Origin: BA4 sp044376575
GTDB lineage: Bacteria; Bacteroidota; Bacteroidia; CAIKAF01
Assembly: GCA_044376575.1 (NCBI GenBank)
Contig: JBILKR010000010.1
Location: 15,806 to 79,805 of the forward strand
Length of the DNA: 64,000 nt
Direction of reading: 5' to 3'
A program made the translations under genes and the position numbers. Positions 60,442-64,000 of the stretch are shown piece by piece. The notes under the pieces were generated by a model. The model was given only the letters and a program-made list of their open reading frames with translations, was not told the origin of the DNA and did no database searches. Positions within the stretch are counted from its first letter, which is position 1; every line of letters begins with the position of its first letter.

Positions 60442-63400
60442 TTGAATTACTTAAAAACACATCATCTGAAGCCATTACGAGTTCTGATTTTATTTCTTCA
60501 GATTTTTTTAGCGTCTCAGATTAATTTAAATGCTCAGTTCACATGTGTTGGAAATGTTCCTCAGTTCAATGTTAATTTGTCCAGTTCACCAACAGCTGTA
60601 GATACAGTTAGTATGATTATTCCGCCGGGAGGACTTGGTGAATGCTGTGCAATTTCTTCAAATAATAATTGTTTCCGTTTTCAGGTAACATTACACCCCA
60701 ATTCAGATGGGATTAATTTTTCTTTGGTTGGAGCATCGGGTAATGCAATTATTAGAATGAATGATTGCAATGGTCCGGTATTTAATGTAGGAGACCCAAT
60801 TTGTCTCACAGGTGTTGGACCGCATAATTTTATATTTTGCAGAACAGGCTCAACTGATTATGAAGTCGTAATTGCATCCATTCCTGCACCAGGAACAAAT
60901 GGAGATGTTATAACCGCTGATGGCTGTCAGGATACATTAAGTACCTTTGGTCTTGATCCCCCGTCTATTACTTGGAATTCAATTTCTCCGGGTACCCCAG
61001 GTCAGTATAATAATTATCTGAATAATTTCACTAATACTCATCCCGGAACTTCAGGTGTACCCTATACAGGAGAAACAGCAGTAATTGTTACGCCTCAGCC
61101 TGGTTATCCATCAGTTATTTATTACAGGGTTTGTGGTGTTGCATCCGGGGATTGCTCTGCGGCGAATTACTGTGATACTGTTTCTGTATCTATTTTTCCC
61201 ACTTTGTTTGCATCTATTAATCCATTGAATCCAACGATTTGCTATGGGCAGACAAGTACTAATATTTCAGCTGTTCCAATTGGTGGAGCGCCACCATACA
61301 CTTATCTCTGGAGTAATGGAGCAACTACCCAAACCATAGCTGCGGGAGCCGGTGTTTATACCGTGACCATTGATGATGCAACGGATTGTCCGGTTGCTAC
61401 CGCTTCAGTTACAGTAACAGTTTTTCAGAATCCCATTACCGCAAATGCAGGTCAGGATATTTCAATCTGTGGAACCCCAATTCCTTCCGTTCCCCTGAAT
61501 GGAAGTGTAACCGGTACAACAACCGGAATCTGGTTAAACGGAGCGGGGGTATTTAATCCGAATAACTCTTCGCTCAATGCTAATTATACTCCCTCTGCAG
61601 CAGAATTAAGTGCAGGATTTGTTGATTTATTCTTACAAACAACAAACAATGGTACTTGTCCTTTGGATATTGATACGGTACGTATTTTCTTCCCTCAGTT
61701 TTCAGGGGTGGTGGGTTCAACAAATCAAAATGTATCCTGTTTTTCTTTCTCAGGCGGAGAGATAGATTTATCGATTTCCGGAGGTTCTGCGCCTTTTACT
61801 TATGTATGGTCAAATCTGTCAAATAATCAGGATTTAATAAACCTGACATCCGGCCAATACACAGTTACAGTTACAGATGCAAATAATTGTACATCTACTT
61901 TTTCTACATCTATTACTCAACCATCTTCGCTAATAGTTAATGATACAATATATTCGTTATATGTAGGTGGACTAAATATTTCCTGTTTTGGTGAAAATGA
62001 TGGAAGTTTAGATATTACTGTAAGTGGAGGAACAGCTCCATATAGTTATCAGTGGTCAAACAATGCCACAACTCAGGACATTAATTCATTAACTGCCGGT
62101 CAATATACAGTAACTATTACTGATTTTAATGGTTGTATGATTACTCAAACATATACCATTAACCAACCAGATTCTTTAAGTGTTTCGATTACATCACCAA
62201 CTTATCCCAGTGGAACAAATATCAGTTGTTTTGGACTTAGTGATGGCTCTGTTGATATAACTATGAGCGGAGGGATACCGGGATATGCATTGACTTATAC
62301 CTGGTCAAATGGAAGCGGGACTCAGGATCTGACCAATGTTTCTGCGGGCCCATATAGTGTTATAGTAACCGATGTCAATGGATGTACTGCAACAGCATCC
62401 ATCACATTAACCCAACCTGTATCATTAACACAAAACATCACTGCGTTCACATATCCATCAGGAACTAATATCAGCTGCGCAGGACTGAGTGATGGCAGTA
62501 TAGATGTAACGATAGGAGGAGGCAGTCCGACCTATACGTACCAGTGGAGCACAGGTTCAACGACTGAAGACATCAATGGATTACCTGCAGGTACATATAC
62601 AGTAACAGCAACGGATGTGAATGGCTGTACGATTACCTCATCGATCACATTAACCCAACCGGTATCCTTAACACAAAACATTACCGCGTTCACATATCCA
62701 TCAGGAACTAATATCAGTTGTGCAGGACTAAGTGATGGTAGCATAGACGTAACGATAGGAGGAGGCAGTCCGACCTATACGTACCAGTGGAGCACAGGGT
62801 CAACGAATGAAGACATCAATGGATTACCTGCAGGTACATATACAGTAACAGCAACGGATGTGAATGGCTGTACAATCAACTCATCGATCACATTAACTCA
62901 ACCGGTAGCCTTAACACAAAACATCACCGCGTTCACATATCCATCAGGAACTAATATCAGTTGCGCAGGACTAAGTGATGGTAGCATTGACGTAACGATA
63001 GGAGGAGGTAGCCCGACCTATACGTACCAGTGGAGCACAGGTTCAACGACTGAAGACATCAATGGATTACCTGCAGGTACATATACAGTAACAGCAACGG
63101 ATGTGAATGGCTGTACAATCACCTCATCGATTACATTAACCCACCCGATAGCCTTAACTCAAAACATCACCGCGTTCACGTATCCATCAGGAAATAATAT
63201 CAGCTGCGCAGGCTTAAGTGATGGCAGTATAGATGTAACGATAGGCGGAGGCAGTCCGAACTATACGTATCAGTGGAGCACAGGTTCAACGAATGAAGAT
63301 ATCAATGGATTACCGGCAGGCACATATACAGTCACTGCTACGGATGTGAATGGCTGTACCGCAACAACATCCATCACATTAACCCAGCCGATAGCCTTAA

Positions 63401-64000
63401 CCCAAAGCATCACCGCGTTCACGTATCCATCAGGAAATAATATCAGCTGCGCAGGCTTAAGTGATGGCAGTATAGATGTAACGATAGGAGGAGGCAGTCC
63501 GACCTATACGTACCAGTGGAGCACAGGTTCAACGACTGAAGACATCAATGGATTACCTGCAGGTACATATACAGTAACAGCAACGGATGTGAATGGCTGT
63601 ACGATTACCTCATCGATCACATTAACCCAACCGGTATCCTTAACACAAAACATTACCGCGTTCACATATCCATCAGGAACTAATATCAGTTGTGCAGGAC
63701 TAAGTGATGGTAGCATAGACGTAACGATAGGAGGAGGCAGTCCGACCTATACGTACCAGTGGAGCACAGGGTCAACGAATGAAGACATCAATGGATTACC
63801 TGCAGGTACATATACAGTAACAGCAACGGATGTGAATGGCTGTACGATTACCTCATCGATCACATTAACCCAACCGGTATCCTTAACACAAAACATTACC
63901 GCGTTCACATATCCATCAGGAACTAATATCAGTTGTGCAGGACTGAGTGATGGTAGCATAGACGTAACGATAGGAGGAGGTAGCCCGAGCTATACGTACC
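60442..64000 (+). CDS. SprB-repeat surface protein, 5' part, runs off the window
   Basis: The frame is open from 60412 to the end of the window. Its only plausible start is TTG at 60442, which gives a good signal peptide (about residues 1-32, ending INLNAQ). An N-terminal region of about 240 residues follows, then Ig-like domains, then SprB-type repeats (from about residue 425) with the pattern ISCxGLSDGSIDVTIGGG, YTYQWSTGS and NGCT. SprB is the mobile surface adhesin of gliding Flavobacterium, and SprB-repeat proteins are T9SS cargo; the expected sorting domain would be beyond the window. The repeats from 62428 on are 243 bp long and nearly identical. It is divergent from uvrC across 150 bp. 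Confidence 0.9.
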   Translation, partial: MNYLKTHHLKPLRVLILFLQIFLASQINLNAQFTCVGNVPQFNVNLSSSPTAVDTVSMIIPPGGLGECCAISSNNNCFRFQVTLHPNSDGINFSLVGASGNAIIRMNDCNGPVFNVGDPICLTGVGPHNFIFCRTGSTDYEVVIASIPAPGTNGDVITADGCQDTLSTFGLDPPSITWNSISPGTPGQYNNYLNNFTNTHPGTSGVPYTGETAVIVTPQPGYPSVIYYRVCGVASGDCSAANYCDTVSVSIFPTLFASINPLNPTICYGQTSTNISAVPIGGAPPYTYLWSNGATTQTIAAGAGVYTVTIDDATDCPVATASVTVTVFQNPITANAGQDISICGTPIPSVPLNGSVTGTTTGIWLNGAGVFNPNNSSLNANYTPSAAELSAGFVDLFLQTTNNGTCPLDIDTVRIFFPQFSGVVGSTNQNVSCFSFSGGEIDLSISGGSAPFTYVWSNLSNNQDLINLTSGQYTVTVTDANNCTSTFSTSITQPSSLIVNDTIYSLYVGGLNISCFGENDGSLDITVSGGTAPYSYQWSNNATTQDINSLTAGQYTVTITDFNGCMITQTYTINQPDSLSVSITSPTYPSGTNISCFGLSDGSVDITMSGGIPGYALTYTWSNGSGTQDLTNVSAGPYSVIVTDVNGCTATASITLTQPVSLTQNITAFTYPSGTNISCAGLSDGSIDVTIGGGSPTYTYQWSTGSTTEDINGLPAGTYTVTATDVNGCTITSSITLTQPVSLTQNITAFTYPSGTNISCAGLSDGSIDVTIGGGSPTYTYQWSTGSTNEDINGLPAGTYTVTATDVNGCTINSSITLTQPVALTQNITAFTYPSGTNISCAGLSDGSIDVTIGGGSPTYTYQWSTGSTTEDINGLPAGTYTVTATDVNGCTITSSITLTHPIALTQNITAFTYPSGNNISCAGLSDGSIDVTIGGGSPNYTYQWSTGSTNEDINGLPAGTYTVTATDVNGCTATTSITLTQPIALTQSITAFTYPSGNNISCAGLSDGSIDVTIGGGSPTYTYQWSTGSTTEDINGLPAGTYTVTATDVNGCTITSSITLTQPVSLTQNITAFTYPSGTNISCAGLSDGSIDVTIGGGSPTYTYQWSTGSTNEDINGLPAGTYTVTATDVNGCTITSSITLTQPVSLTQNITAFTYPSGTNISCAGLSDGSIDVTIGGGSPSYTY
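62428..64000 (+). repeat. 243-bp tandem repeats in the SprB-repeat gene
   Basis: Seven copies begin at 62428, 62671, 62914, 63157, 63400, 63643 and 63886; the last is cut by the window end. Each encodes 81 residues (about TQNITAFTYPSGTNISCAG to ITSSITLTQPVSL). Two more diverged copies of 246 and 249 bp precede them. The block 62488-62873 (386 bp) is identical to 63460-63845, exactly 972 bp (four units) apart, which indicates recent duplication or gene conversion. Confidence 0.95.

Noticed and set aside
62532..63959. Three minus-strand reading frames of 70 residues, nearly identical, inside the SprB-repeat gene
   Set aside because: They recur once per repeat unit because the DNA is repeated; each is the antisense of the real plus-strand frame and has no start context or own signal.
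62428..64000. CRISPR array
   Set aside because: The repeats are 243 bp, directly adjacent, in frame and code for an 81-residue protein unit; there are no spacers and no cas genes.

Overview
The window looks like chromosomal DNA of a member of the Bacteroidota, probably an uncultured Chitinophagia/Saprospiria-like lineage. The evidence is AT-rich sequence, several type IX secretion (T9SS) cargo proteins with both type A and type B (gliding-motility) C-terminal sorting domains, a PorU2-like sortase next to a PorV/PorQ-type barrel, an SprB-repeat surface protein, a DUF5686 protein, a DUF4403 lipoprotein, and promoters of the Bacteroidota TTTG / TAnnTTTG type. I see no insertion sequence, prophage or CRISPR array. 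Most of the window is housekeeping and cell-envelope DNA.

Layout. 1-5.2 kb: the 3' end of a large TPR protein, an outer-membrane barrel, an OmpA-like lipoprotein, a small PD-(D/E)XK nuclease-fold protein and a GT4 glycosyltransferase, read as one run. 5.25-8.1 kb: uvrA. 8.2-13 kb: a small secreted protein and two tandem paralogous T9SS type B cargo proteins, then a Tat-signal orphan. 13.7-17.3 kb: a barrel protein and a minus-strand operon yebC, membrane nucleotide cyclase, nucleoid-associated protein. 17.4-20.9 kb: a c-type haem protein with an FTR1 iron permease, a 2-oxo-acid dehydrogenase E2 and a DnaQ-like exonuclease. 21-25.7 kb: a DprE1-like oxidase and a DPPR-synthase-like UbiA enzyme, divergent from a UDP-glucuronate 4-epimerase-like enzyme and a DUF4403 lipoprotein. 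25.7-29.1 kb: an SRPBCC protein, folK, a deoxynucleoside kinase and an OmpA/TPR lipoprotein. 29.2-29.5 kb: tRNA-Gly(GCC) and tRNA-Leu(UAA), each with its own terminator. 29.7-32.1 kb: a large MORN-repeat protein in AT-rich surroundings. 32.4-38 kb: Ca/Na antiporter, mutS, a SpoU methyltransferase and lpd. 38-48.6 kb: a T9SS type A cargo protein, then an operon (read right to left) of a PorQ-like barrel, a PorU2-like sortase and lnt. 48.7-53.3 kb: pssA-purS facing lptB, DUF5686 and an AhpD-like protein. 53.3-53.6 kb: a gene-free stretch with a folded palindromic element. 53.6-60.3 kb: a LytTR regulator, an MBL hydrolase, a half-size TauE, an M20 amidohydrolase, a coiled-coil lipoprotein, a DCC protein and uvrC. 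60.4-64 kb: an SprB-repeat protein with 243-bp tandem repeats that runs off the window.

How they fit together. Three DNA-repair genes (uvrA, uvrC, mutS) are present but scattered. The dominant theme is the cell envelope: lipoprotein maturation (lnt), LPS export (lptB), phosphatidylserine synthesis (pssA), T9SS surface anchoring (PorU2/PorQ-like) and several of its probable substrates. The places I would look at first are the MORN protein with a roughly 70-residue super-repeat, the DprE1/DPPR-synthase pair outside Actinobacteria, the split cytochrome c/FTR1 module, the PorU2-PorQ-Lnt operon, the CxxC-bearing type B sorting domains, and the structured element at 53431-53505. None is proven to be a new system from sequence alone.
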